Of a stretch of 11,294 nucleotides of DNA, positions 5,765 to 11,294 are shown in pieces. A model generated the notes under the pieces. The model was not told where the DNA came from. It saw only the letters and a program-made list of their open reading frames with translations, and ran no database searches. Positions within the stretch are counted from its first letter, which is position 1; the number at the start of each line of letters is the position of its first letter. The stretch covers positions 1-11,294 of the forward strand of contig WLFB01000017.1 in NCBI GenBank assembly GCA_009703975.1, in the 5' to 3' direction. The position numbers were made by a program, and so were the translations under genes. This DNA comes from Actinomycetota bacterium. GTDB taxonomy: Bacteria; Actinomycetota; Acidimicrobiia; Acidimicrobiales; Ilumatobacteraceae.

Positions 5765-6286
5765 ATGGCGATTTATGCACTAGGTTCTCGCGAGCCAAAA
5801 ATTCATGAGACGGCTTTCATCCACCCAGAGGCAGTAATTATCGGCTCAGTTGAAATTGGTGCCGAATCGACCATTTGGGCGGGTGCAGTATTGCGCGGTG
5901 ATGACGGCGAAATCAAGATCGGCATGCGAACCAGCATTCAAGACAACTCTGTTATCCATACGATGCCTGCGACGCCAACAATTGTTGGTGACGACTGCGT
6001 AATCGGGCACCTCGTACATCTTGAGTCATGCACAATTGAGTCGGGCGCGCAGGTGTCTTCTGGAGCGATTGTTTTGCACCGTGCAGTTGTTGGCACTGGG
6101 GCGATTGTCGGCGCTAACAGCGTGGTTTTGAACGACATGGTCGTACCACCAGGGGCATTGGCTGTTGGCTCTCCAGCTGTGATCAAAGAGGGGCGTGCGC
6201 GACAAGAAGAGATTTCAAGGGGTGTTGACATATACGTCAAAAAGGGCAAGTTTTTCGCAGCGAACTTGCGCAAAATTCGCGACTAA
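5765..6286 (+). CDS. Gamma-carbonic-anhydrase-like hexapeptide-repeat protein
   Basis: 173 residues, standard for the single-domain left-handed beta-helix proteins of the YrdA/PaaY type. Hexapeptide turns recur through residues 20-135 (for example IGSVEIGAESTIWAGAVLRG, IVGANSVVLNDMVVPPGALA). VLRGDDG (42-48) and IQDNSVIH (58-65) are the conserved active-site strands. In gamma carbonic anhydrases three His bind Zn or Fe: here His65 (SVIH) and His82 (IGH) are present, but the position of the third, normally LHGC, reads LESC with Glu87; another His is at 85. Carbonic anhydrase activity is therefore uncertain. The ATG at 5765 is preferred over the in-frame ATG 5681 because homologues of this type begin just before the first repeat and a -10 hexamer lies 6 nt upstream. 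It is divergent from the 474-residue gene and convergent with the kinase-like gene, with 10 nt between stops. Confidence 0.9.
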   Translation: MAIYALGSREPKIHETAFIHPEAVIIGSVEIGAESTIWAGAVLRGDDGEIKIGMRTSIQDNSVIHTMPATPTIVGDDCVIGHLVHLESCTIESGAQVSSGAIVLHRAVVGTGAIVGANSVVLNDMVVPPGALAVGSPAVIKEGRARQEEISRGVDIYVKKGKFFAANLRKIRD

Positions 6287-6296
6287 TTAGATTTTC

Positions 6297-7385
6297 TTAG
6301 CTGACTATTCTCAATAGTTCGGTCAGATCAAGTCGACTAGAACTACTCAGATGCTCGCGTGCTGTGTCTCGACGAAATTGCGCGCAAAGGTCTGGCCTGA
6401 AGAAGCGGGCGCCCTCGCGAATTACGTAATTCAAAAGAAAAAAGCGATACGCGTAAGGAAGAAATTCAATCTCTGTAGTGCTGAGTGGATAAATTTGATG
6501 ATACGCGGCCAAGAATTTAAGAAACCTAGGCTCGCTAAATGTATGTGCAGAATAAGAGAACTGGGTTTTGTCACCAGTACGGGATGAAACTCTGCTCAGA
6601 AAATAGAAATCGAGTAATCGTGATTCAACACGAAACCAGTCGTAATCCCATCTGGTTGATAGTTGAAACGAGCGACCAGAATTGCCTTTAGAAGCCTGCA
6701 CCGCAAAGTTGCCTAGATTCCAGTCGACCAATATCGGAATACGCAACCATTCGTCGTAGTGCACTTTTTCGAGATGCAACAGTAGATCATGTGTACTGCG
6801 CTGCAAGATTGATATATCTGTTTTTTCTAATCCGAAATTTTGTGGAGCCTGCGATTCTCGAAGCAAATCAAAAAGATGAATTGCATCACCCTTGACCGAG
6901 TTTGAAGTAGGTGGCAACGATGGTGCAATCGCCGCGCAGGCCAAATGAAATTCTGCAATTTCTTGAGCCAGAGATATCACGTCTTGATCGGTCAAAATGC
7001 GCGGTAGTGAATCTTGTTGTTGTACATCGGTGTAGAACACCGCCCAACATGACTCGTCGTACCACGTGTACGGCCGACCATTCTTACTTAGAACTTCAGC
7101 CAGAAATCCTGACCAACGACCACCTCTAAGCTGTGCGCTGCAACGGGCGAGTCTGTCGTGGTCTTCTGCAAACTGAAAATATGACCCATACGAACTAACT
7201 TTGGCGATCAAATTTGATTTGTCAGACATGGTTAAACGAAAGACACGGTTGGTCGAAACATGTGCACTCACTTCGGTGAAAGTTTCAATTACTCGCGGGT
7301 CACCGAATTTTGCCCAGGCATCGCGAACAGTGTCAATAGCCCCCGGTAGCGAACTTGCCGACGACTCTATTTTTGAATTTGACAT
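6297..7385 (-). CDS. Aminoglycoside-phosphotransferase-like kinase family protein
   Basis: 362 residues with a protein-kinase-like APH/choline-kinase fold signature. Visible elements: an N-lobe strand with a candidate ATP-binding lysine (NLIAKVSSYG, Lys62), a helix with Glu74 (FAEDHDRL), the catalytic loop ILVDWNLGNFAV with Asp221 and Asn226 in the DxxxxN spacing, and RWDYDWFRVESRLLDF (245-260), where Asp247 corresponds to the metal-binding Asp of the DFD/IDWE motif. The usual His before the catalytic Asp is missing (VDW instead of HGD). The phosphate acceptor cannot be read from sequence: members act on antibiotics, choline, homoserine, sugars or unknown metabolites. The ATG at 7383-7385 lies 42 nt after the whiB stop on the same strand; an inverted repeat and a candidate -10 (ACTAAT, 7391-7396) lie in that gap. 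A housekeeping small-molecule kinase is at least as likely as a resistance gene. Confidence 0.7.
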   Translation of the reverse strand: MSNSKIESSASSLPGAIDTVRDAWAKFGDPRVIETFTEVSAHVSTNRVFRLTMSDKSNLIAKVSSYGSYFQFAEDHDRLARCSAQLRGGRWSGFLAEVLSKNGRPYTWYDESCWAVFYTDVQQQDSLPRILTDQDVISLAQEIAEFHLACAAIAPSLPPTSNSVKGDAIHLFDLLRESQAPQNFGLEKTDISILQRSTHDLLLHLEKVHYDEWLRIPILVDWNLGNFAVQASKGNSGRSFQLSTRWDYDWFRVESRLLDFYFLSRVSSRTGDKTQFSYSAHTFSEPRFLKFLAAYHQIYPLSTTEIEFLPYAYRFFLLNYVIREGARFFRPDLCAQFRRDTAREHLSSSSRLDLTELLRIVS

Positions 7386-7393
7386 GCGAAATT

Positions 7394-7406
7394 AGTCTCG
7401 CAGACT
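7394..7406. promoter_or_regulatory. 13-bp inverted repeat between whiB and the kinase-like gene
   Basis: AGTCT and AGACT are exact reverse complements around a 3-nt CGC centre. The dyad sits 8 nt upstream of the kinase-like ATG and overlaps its candidate -10 (7391-7396, minus strand). It could be an operator. As a terminator for whiB it would be weak: a 5-bp stem and no clear T-run. Confidence 0.3.
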
Positions 7407-7427
7407 TTAGCTATATCTTTTTACGTG

Positions 7428-7730
7428 CTACCGCGAATTAGATCTGATTCCGATCGGAGCAATGAGATGAAAACCAGCTTGATGACGTTGCTCTTCAGAT
7501 TCTCCGCCCCAAAAACCATATTCATGATGGTTGCGAGCAAATTCTCTACATGCTGTTTGCACTTCGCATGACGAACAGACTTCTCGTGCCATTGATTCTC
7601 TTTGCTCACGAGCCTGTGGTCGTTCTGCTGCTGGCGGAAAGAACATCGAGCTGAGCCCGCGACACGCGGCGTCGTTCATCCACTTGTCATCAGTTTCAAG
7701 TCGTTTGATGAAGAAATCTGACCCCGCCAC
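7428..7730 (-). CDS. WhiB-family iron-sulfur transcriptional regulator
   Basis: 100 residues from GTG 7730, a normal Wbl length. Wbl proteins carry a [4Fe-4S] cluster bound by four Cys and bind the primary sigma factor to control transcription in redox, developmental or stress responses. All four ligands are present: Cys23 (DAACRG), then CSSC (Cys52, Cys55) and Cys61 in the CxxCxxxxxC arrangement, followed by the GFWGG turn (72-76) and basic residues. The C-terminal basic tail is short (the only HxxR-like stretch is EEQRHQAGFH), so direct DNA contact may be limited. In-frame TTG 7739 would add three residues, but it would lie inside the candidate -10; GTG 7730 follows that -10 by 7 nt and is preferred. 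It is second in a same-strand series after the aldolase gene, with the kinase-like gene next. The subfamily (WhiA-E, Wbl class) cannot be assigned. Confidence 0.92.
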   Translation of the reverse strand: MAGSDFFIKRLETDDKWMNDAACRGLSSMFFPPAAERPQAREQRESMAREVCSSCEVQTACREFARNHHEYGFWGGESEEQRHQAGFHLIAPIGIRSNSR

Positions 7731-7737
7731 GTAGGTC

Positions 7738-7767
7738 AAACTAGCGGATAAATAACTGACTAGTCAA
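7738..7767 (-). promoter_or_regulatory. whiB promoter, leaderless
   Basis: On the minus strand TTGACT (7762-7767, 5 of 6 to TTGACA), an 18-nt spacer and TAGTTT (7738-7743, TAnnnT) form the best -35/-10 pair in the window. Seven nt separate the -10 from GTG 7730, so the transcript would begin at the start codon. Confidence 0.55.
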
Positions 7768-7776
7768 TTACATAGA

Positions 7777-7790
7777 GGCTGATATCAGCC
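7777..7790. promoter_or_regulatory. Perfect 14-bp palindrome upstream of the whiB promoter
   Basis: GGCTGATATCAGCC is a perfect palindrome. Its centre is about 53 nt upstream of the whiB start codon, 10 nt beyond the -35, a usual position for an activator or autoregulator site. It overlaps the stop codon of the aldolase gene (TCA 7785-7787), so coding constraint explains part of it. As a terminator it lacks a loop and a T-run. Confidence 0.35.
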
Positions 7791-8843
7791 GTTTAGAGCC
7801 TCATCAACACCGAGCCCAAAGGCTTCTATGTCTTCCAAGGTCGTATCCCAGGCCGTCATCCAGCGCACCTGTTGGGCAGCAACATCCCAATCCCAGAAAA
7901 ACGACCAATCTTGAAGGGCAGTTCGGGCGGGCTGAGAAATCGTTGGATACAGGCTATTTACGAGAGGAGGCTTGACTAGACCGAGCAACTTGTGATGTTT
8001 TGTTCGCTCATAAAGTGCGAGTGCCATCGCGTTTGCTTGAGCCCCGAGTTGAAAAAATAGTCCATCTCGAAATAACTCGACGTACTGCGCCGAGATGAAA
8101 CGCATCTTCGAATTTAATTGAGTGATCTGCTTGCGAATGTATTCGACGCGGTCACCAAGTTTTGGATTCAAGAATACGACGGCTTCGCCGAACATGACGC
8201 CTGCCTTCATCGCACCGAAACTCAAAACATCAACGCCCGCATCAATGGTAAAACTTCGCAATGCCTCGGGTGTCGCGCCATAGACAGCAGCCGCATTACT
8301 CAACCTCGCGCCATCCATATGAACGAGCATTTCAAGTTCATGAGCCGTCTCACAAATTGCACGCACCTCATCGGGCGAATAGACCGTACCAAGTTCTGTT
8401 GACTGAGTGATCGATACAGCGGCGGGCTGAGCGTGATGCACATGACCACGTAAATGTGCGACGCTGTGCAAATCTTGCGGTTTGAGTTTTCCGTCTAGTG
8501 ATGGCAGATCAATTAATTTCGCACCAAGGATTTTTTCTGGCGCGCCAGTTTCATCGACTGCAATATGCGACCATGACGTGCAGACGACTGCTTCAGCCGG
8601 CTTGAGTACACAGGCGAGTGCGAGAACGTTGGCACCCGTACCGCCGAACACAAACTCAGAGCGCACATCGGCATCAAAGAGTTTCGAGAAAGCGTCTTTG
8701 GCCTGAACGGTATATTTGTCGAGCCCATAGGCGAGCGCGTGTGACTCGTTAGCTCGTACAACTGCCGCCATTACATCTGGATGCACACCAGCGGCGTTAT
8801 CAGACGTGAACAGGCGAGACGGGGGTTGGTGCGAAATCTTCAT
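7785..8843 (-). CDS. Threonine-aldolase-family PLP enzyme (beta-eliminating lyase fold)
   Basis: 352 residues, typical for low-specificity L-threonine aldolase (threonine or allo-threonine to glycine and acetaldehyde). Fold type I PLP features: SDNAAGVHPDVM near the N-terminus (14-25), GGTGAN (67-72) for the cofactor phosphate, SHIAVDETGAPE (92-103) with His93 expected to stack on the PLP ring, HMDGARL (175-181) with Asp177 for the pyridine nitrogen, and SFGAMKAGVMFGEAVVF (208-224) with Lys213 as Schiff-base lysine. The GAMKAGVMFGEA form fits the bacterial branch seen in Pseudomonas- and Actinobacteria-type enzymes rather than the E. coli LtaE sequence, so the exact substrate range is open and I give no symbol. 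The ATG at 8841-8843 follows CATACT by 6 nt. It is transcribed divergently from the zinc-finger gene and is upstream of whiB. Confidence 0.88.
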   Translation of the reverse strand: MKISHQPPSRLFTSDNAAGVHPDVMAAVVRANESHALAYGLDKYTVQAKDAFSKLFDADVRSEFVFGGTGANVLALACVLKPAEAVVCTSWSHIAVDETGAPEKILGAKLIDLPSLDGKLKPQDLHSVAHLRGHVHHAQPAAVSITQSTELGTVYSPDEVRAICETAHELEMLVHMDGARLSNAAAVYGATPEALRSFTIDAGVDVLSFGAMKAGVMFGEAVVFLNPKLGDRVEYIRKQITQLNSKMRFISAQYVELFRDGLFFQLGAQANAMALALYERTKHHKLLGLVKPPLVNSLYPTISQPARTALQDWSFFWDWDVAAQQVRWMTAWDTTLEDIEAFGLGVDEALNG

Positions 8844-8849
8844 TTGTTC

Positions 8850-8855
8850 AGTATG
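8850..8855 (-). promoter_or_regulatory. -10 element of the aldolase gene, leaderless
   Basis: Minus-strand CATACT (4 of 6 to TATAAT) is followed by exactly 6 nt before ATG 8843. TTCACG (8872-8877) 16 nt upstream is a possible -35 with 4 of 6 matches. Confidence 0.4.
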
Positions 8856-8896
8856 CCTTCAACCAAACATCCGTGAACTCAAAGTGACTATTCGCG

Positions 8897-8906
8897 CATC
8901 ATGATG
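8897..8906. promoter_or_regulatory. 10-bp palindrome in the aldolase/zinc-finger divergent region
   Basis: CATCATGATG is a perfect palindrome lying between two divergent start codons (8843 and 8929), within the -10/-35 spacer zone of the zinc-finger gene. It is a candidate operator, but short palindromes of this length also occur by chance. Confidence 0.25.
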
Positions 8907-8916
8907 ACTTTTGACT

Positions 8917-8922
8917 TATAAT
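8917..8922 (+). promoter_or_regulatory. Consensus -10 of the zinc-finger gene, leaderless
   Basis: A perfect TATAAT followed by exactly 6 nt and ATG 8929. This is the clearest case of the window's leaderless pattern and sets the start of the gene at 8929. No -35 is visible at 15-19 nt upstream. Confidence 0.65.
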
Positions 8923-8928
8923 TTCGTC

Positions 8929-9270
8929 ATGACGAAATTAGTTACAGCTAGCAAAAGCCGATGTCAGTGGTGTAGGTCGCCGTTTAAGCAGCTGCCCGGC
9001 GCTGGCAGGCCAAGGCGCTATTGCTGCCAATCATGTCGCCAATGGGATTGGGTGGCTCGACAACGCGCCAATGAATTGCAACTCAGCGAAACCGAGCTAG
9101 TTATAACCCGTGATCAACTAAACACGCTCAGAGATCAGGTGTACGTGCTCAAGTGTGCAGTTGCTGATGTAGAGGCAGATCTAGACCCAGATATCGATCC
9201 GACCACACGAGACTTTAAGTCTGCAGTTAACTGGTTACTTAATGCAGCTAAACCTTTAGTTGATGGTTAG
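8929..9270 (+). CDS. Small zinc-finger protein with coiled coil
   Basis: 113 residues from ATG 8929. A longer reading from TTG 8911 would begin inside the promoter and is rejected. The N-terminus has CQWC (Cys12, Cys15) and YCCQSCRQWDWVARQR (31-46; Cys32, 33, 36), with Arg/Pro-rich GAGRPRRY between. This C-x2-C...RYC-x3-CRQ arrangement is a treble-clef-like zinc site common in small actinobacterial proteins of unknown role. Residues 47-85 form a predicted coiled coil (leucines at roughly heptad spacing through ELQLSETELVITRDQLNTLR), and the C-terminal 25 residues form another helix. The combination suggests a dimeric nucleic-acid- or protein-binding factor; that is inference. It is divergent from the aldolase gene and is followed by a hairpin, so it is probably monocistronic. 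Confidence 0.75.
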   Translation: MTKLVTASKSRCQWCRSPFKQLPGAGRPRRYCCQSCRQWDWVARQRANELQLSETELVITRDQLNTLRDQVYVLKCAVADVEADLDPDIDPTTRDFKSAVNWLLNAAKPLVDG

Positions 9271-9288
9271 TGACGTAAATACATATAT

Positions 9289-9326
9289 CTAAGACTCGCT
9301 GAATTGGCGTTTCAATAGCGGCTTAG
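9289..9326 (+). terminator. Imperfect hairpin after the zinc-finger gene, possible terminator
   Basis: CTAAG (9289-9293) pairs with CTTAG (9322-9326), CGCT (9297-9300) with AGCG (9317-9320), and ATTG (9303-9306) with CAAT (9313-9316) around a 6-nt loop. This gives 13 pairs with small internal loops, starting 18 nt after the stop. Only TTT follows, so intrinsic termination would be weak; a structured leader for the next gene is another option. Confidence 0.35.
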
Positions 9327-9371
9327 TTTGAAGCGATCTGTTTATTTGCCCATAATGTTAGTTATGTAAAG

Positions 9372-9402
9372 TTGATATGAGATCAGATTTCACGGCTACT
9401 GT
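9372..9402 (+). promoter_or_regulatory. Promoter of the S1P-lyase-like gene, leaderless
   Basis: TTGATA (9372-9377, 5 of 6 to TTGACA) and TACTGT (9397-9402, TAnnnT) with a somewhat long 19-nt spacer. Exactly 6 nt separate the -10 from ATG 9409. A short inverted repeat CATAA/TTATG (9351-9355, 9362-9366) lies just upstream. Confidence 0.45.
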
Positions 9403-9408
9403 GACGCC

Positions 9409-10695
9409 ATGACTAGCGACAGGTCTCAATCCTCCCAAAAGATCTTGGCGTCGTTACCAAGTGTCGGCTGGCCGAAAGACAAGGTTTTCGATGCACTTGA
9501 AGATCTGCGAGTAGATGATATTGCGTGGCGCGATGGCCGTGCGTTCAGTCTCGCCTACTACGCAGGCGCCGAGGCGATAAGCGTCGCCGAAGAGGCTTAC
9601 AGACGCTTCAGTGGCGAGAATGCGCTGAGCACCGACGCGTTTCCAAGTTTGCGCAAGATCCAGGCTGATGTTGTGGCGATGGCCGGTAAGTGGCTCGGCG
9701 CTACTAGTGAGTCGGCTGGGTTTATGACATCTGGGGGCACCGAGAGCATCCTGATGGCAGTCAAGGCTGCCCGCGATCGGCTACGTGCTGAGCGAGGTAT
9801 CACGAGTCCGAATATTGTTTTGCCGACCTCTGCCCATGCCGCTTTTGACAAAGCCTGCGCTTACTTCGAAGTTGAGTCAAGACGCGTTGACGTCAAAGAT
9901 AACTGGCGCGCCGACGTTGACGCCATGCGATCGCGGATCGATCAAAATACCGTTCTCGTTGTTGCATCGGCTCCGCAATACCCTCAAGGTGTCGTTGACG
10001 ATGTAACAGGTATCGCTGCACTTGCAATAGAGGCAGACATTAACTGTCATGTTGATGCTTGCATGGGCGGGGTAACGCTCGCCTATCTTGCTCAGCTCGG
10101 AGAGTTCTTGCCACCGTGGAGTCTGCAAGTACCGGGGGTCAGTTCAATTTCTGTTGACTTACATAAATTTGGTTACACATCTAAAGGTGCGTCAGTGATT
10201 ATGTACGCATCAAAGTATCTGCGATCGTTTCAGGGCTTTGTGACTGATAACTGGCTGGGCGGTCTATACGCGTCATCTGGTGCACTAGGCACAAAGTCAG
10301 GTGGCTCAATGGCGAGTGCTTGGGCAGTAATGCATTATCTAGGAGATGACGGTTACATGCGACTTACCCGTCAGGCACGTGAAGCAACTTTAAAACTCGC
10401 AGACGCGATTAACTCGAGCGAACATTATGTATTACGCGCGCAACCTGAAACGACCTTGGTTTGTTTTGGTGCGAAAAACCCAACTGCGCTTAATGTCTTT
10501 GCTGTAGCTGATGAACTTTGGCAACGGGGTTGGTATATCGATCGCCAGACTCCACCTGATTCATTACATTGCACTGTTAATGCAATCCATAATGACAAAA
10601 TAGAACTGTTCGTAAAAGATCTCGAACTCGCAACTTCTACAGTCTTGGAAAATAAAAAAATCGGTGACCGCGGTAGCTACGGAACCATTGTCTGA
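9409..10695 (+). CDS. PLP-dependent lyase/decarboxylase, sphingosine-1-phosphate-lyase-like
   Basis: 428 residues of fold type I, group II decarboxylase superfamily. Visible: AYYAGAE (50-56), FPSLRKIQADVV (78-89), TSGGTESILMAVKAAR (107-122) for the PLP phosphate, AHAAFDKA (142-149) with His143 expected to stack on the ring, HVDACMGG (214-221) with Asp216 for the ring nitrogen, and SVDLHKFGYTSKGASV (248-263) with Lys253 as Schiff-base lysine preceded by His252. The closing GYTSKGAS and SGGSMASAWAVMHYLG (297-312) are characteristic of S1P-lyase-type enzymes, which cleave a C-C bond in phosphorylated sphingoid bases; related archaeal and bacterial enzymes decarboxylate Tyr, Glu or Asp. No membrane anchor is present, unlike eukaryotic S1P lyase. 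The native substrate cannot be told. ATG 9409 follows a -10 by 6 nt. Confidence 0.88.
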   Translation: MTSDRSQSSQKILASLPSVGWPKDKVFDALEDLRVDDIAWRDGRAFSLAYYAGAEAISVAEEAYRRFSGENALSTDAFPSLRKIQADVVAMAGKWLGATSESAGFMTSGGTESILMAVKAARDRLRAERGITSPNIVLPTSAHAAFDKACAYFEVESRRVDVKDNWRADVDAMRSRIDQNTVLVVASAPQYPQGVVDDVTGIAALAIEADINCHVDACMGGVTLAYLAQLGEFLPPWSLQVPGVSSISVDLHKFGYTSKGASVIMYASKYLRSFQGFVTDNWLGGLYASSGALGTKSGGSMASAWAVMHYLGDDGYMRLTRQAREATLKLADAINSSEHYVLRAQPETTLVCFGAKNPTALNVFAVADELWQRGWYIDRQTPPDSLHCTVNAIHNDKIELFVKDLELATSTVLENKKIGDRGSYGTIV

Positions 10696-10716
10696 TTCTT
10701 AACCCAAGTGAACTGC

Positions 10717-10722
10717 TAAAAT
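10717..10722 (+). promoter_or_regulatory. -10 element of the 3'-end membrane-protein gene, leaderless
   Basis: TAAAAT (5 of 6 to TATAAT) followed by exactly 6 nt and GTG 10729. The upstream in-frame stop TAA 10726-10728 lies directly before the GTG. No good -35 is seen. This spacing is the reason for choosing GTG 10729 as the start. Confidence 0.5.
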
Positions 10723-10728
10723 ATCTAA

Positions 10729-11294
10729 GTGGTTGAGAGTACCCGAACAAGATCAGCCCAATTTTCGGGCCTTCAGGTTATATCTCCTATTTATCTTTTT
10801 ATATTCCTATTTTTGACAACACACGAAGTATCCATTGAAGATTCTGTAAAATTATGTGCAACGCTTCTTCTAGATGTAGTCACCGGTGGGTTGCTTTGGG
10901 TTTTGCTATCAAAAAAGTCTGAATACTCCGTATTTGAGTTTTTCGGTGTTGGTGTAGCGCTAGGTACTTCGATAAACACAGTTGCACAGTTGTTGCTGAG
11001 AACTTCCGTTTTTGGCTCTGTATTCAATATCTATTTTGGATTGTTTGTCATTGCACTATTTATTTTGCGAAGAAATAAAAAGTTAATGAAACTCACAATC
11101 ACTCAAACTGATCCAATTTTGCTTTTCGGTTTACTGACGATTTCGCTCGTAATGATATGTGGCGATCGCTACTATATTTGGCCGGGAGCAATAATCTTGG
11201 GTCTGTCGTATTTTTTATTTCAAAAGGCTTATTCAAAAAACAGATTTCCATTCACTCATAGGTACTTTCCATTTATATTTATATGTGTTGCTAC
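10729..11294 (+). CDS. N-terminal part of a polytopic membrane protein (partial, runs off the window)
   Basis: The frame is open from GTG 10729 to the last base, 188 codons without a stop. The N-terminus is short and basic (MVESTRTRSAQF) and is followed by hydrophobic stretches at about residues 15-29, 41-60, 69-90, 95-113, 129-145, 148-165 and from 177 on, with basic loops RRNKKLMK (114-121) and QKAYSKNR (165-172). Alternating hydrophobic spans and positive loops indicate an integral inner-membrane protein with six or more helices. I recognise no family; large membrane glycosyltransferase-type or polymer-export proteins often begin like this, but so do many others. Base composition is clearly more AT-rich than the upstream genes, partly because of Phe/Ile/Leu codons. 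Alternative start TTG 10813 would remove the first predicted helix. Confidence 0.7.
   Translation, partial: MVESTRTRSAQFSGLQVISPIYLFIFLFLTTHEVSIEDSVKLCATLLLDVVTGGLLWVLLSKKSEYSVFEFFGVGVALGTSINTVAQLLLRTSVFGSVFNIYFGLFVIALFILRRNKKLMKLTITQTDPILLFGLLTISLVMICGDRYYIWPGAIILGLSYFLFQKAYSKNRFPFTHRYFPFIFICVA

Noticed and set aside
10756..10770. GCCC/GGGC inverted repeat followed by T-rich sequence, as a terminator for the S1P-lyase-like gene
   Set aside because: The stem is only 4 bp with a 7-nt loop, and it lies inside the proposed membrane-protein coding region, where T-richness is explained by Phe/Ile/Leu codons.
10791..11027. 78-codon minus-strand frame near the 3' edge
   Set aside because: It lies opposite the open membrane-protein frame and has no promoter or family features.
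1..11294. CRISPR array, IS element, phage, tRNA/rRNA or toxin-antitoxin module
   Set aside because: No spaced direct repeats, transposase, integrase, cloverleaf or toxin-like small gene pair could be recognised; the repeats seen are coding repeats in the 474-residue gene.

Overview
The window looks like chromosomal DNA of a moderate-GC actinobacterium, most likely a free-living aquatic Acidimicrobiia-type lineage. The support is a WhiB-family gene (confined to Actinomycetota and their phages), a DUF4193-like acidic zinc-ribbon protein, a neighbour with an actinobacterial DUF8129-like C-terminus, frequent GTG starts, and starts that lack Shine-Dalgarno sites but carry a -10 hexamer about 6 nt upstream (leaderless transcription). 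The order placement is inference. I see no tRNA, rRNA, IS, CRISPR array, phage or recognisable defence module.

Layout. (1) 1-131: tail of a probable M20-type amidohydrolase. (2) 217-3440, plus strand: a fused double ThyX-like flavoprotein, a possible 37-codon ORF bridging to the next gene, an acidic zinc-ribbon protein, a DUF8129-like protein and a GNAT acetyltransferase. (3) 3455-5682, minus strand: a 474-residue Arg/Pro-rich protein followed after 17 bp by an enoyl-CoA hydratase. (4) 5765-6286, plus strand: a gamma-carbonic-anhydrase-like hexapeptide protein, divergent from the 474-residue gene. (5) 6297-8843, minus strand: a threonine-aldolase-type PLP enzyme, then whiB, then an aminoglycoside-phosphotransferase-like kinase. 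(6) 8929-10695, plus strand: a small zinc-finger/coiled-coil protein, a hairpin, and an S1P-lyase/group II decarboxylase-like PLP enzyme. (7) 10729-11294: the AT-rich 5' part of a polytopic membrane protein that runs off the window.

How the genes work together. No single pathway ties the window together. Several enzymes are housekeeping-like (crotonase, gamma-CA-like, two PLP enzymes). The regulatory theme is clearer: most genes seem to have their own leaderless promoter, and several promoter regions carry short dyads at plausible operator positions (5685-5706, 7394-7406, 7777-7790, 8897-8906).

The most notable items are the double ThyX-like protein, whose two halves keep complementary parts of the ThyX signature; the gamma-CA with a His-to-Glu change at a metal-ligand position; and the recurring -10/N6/start pattern, which also identifies the start of the unfinished membrane protein. 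I do not find strong evidence for a new multi-gene system.
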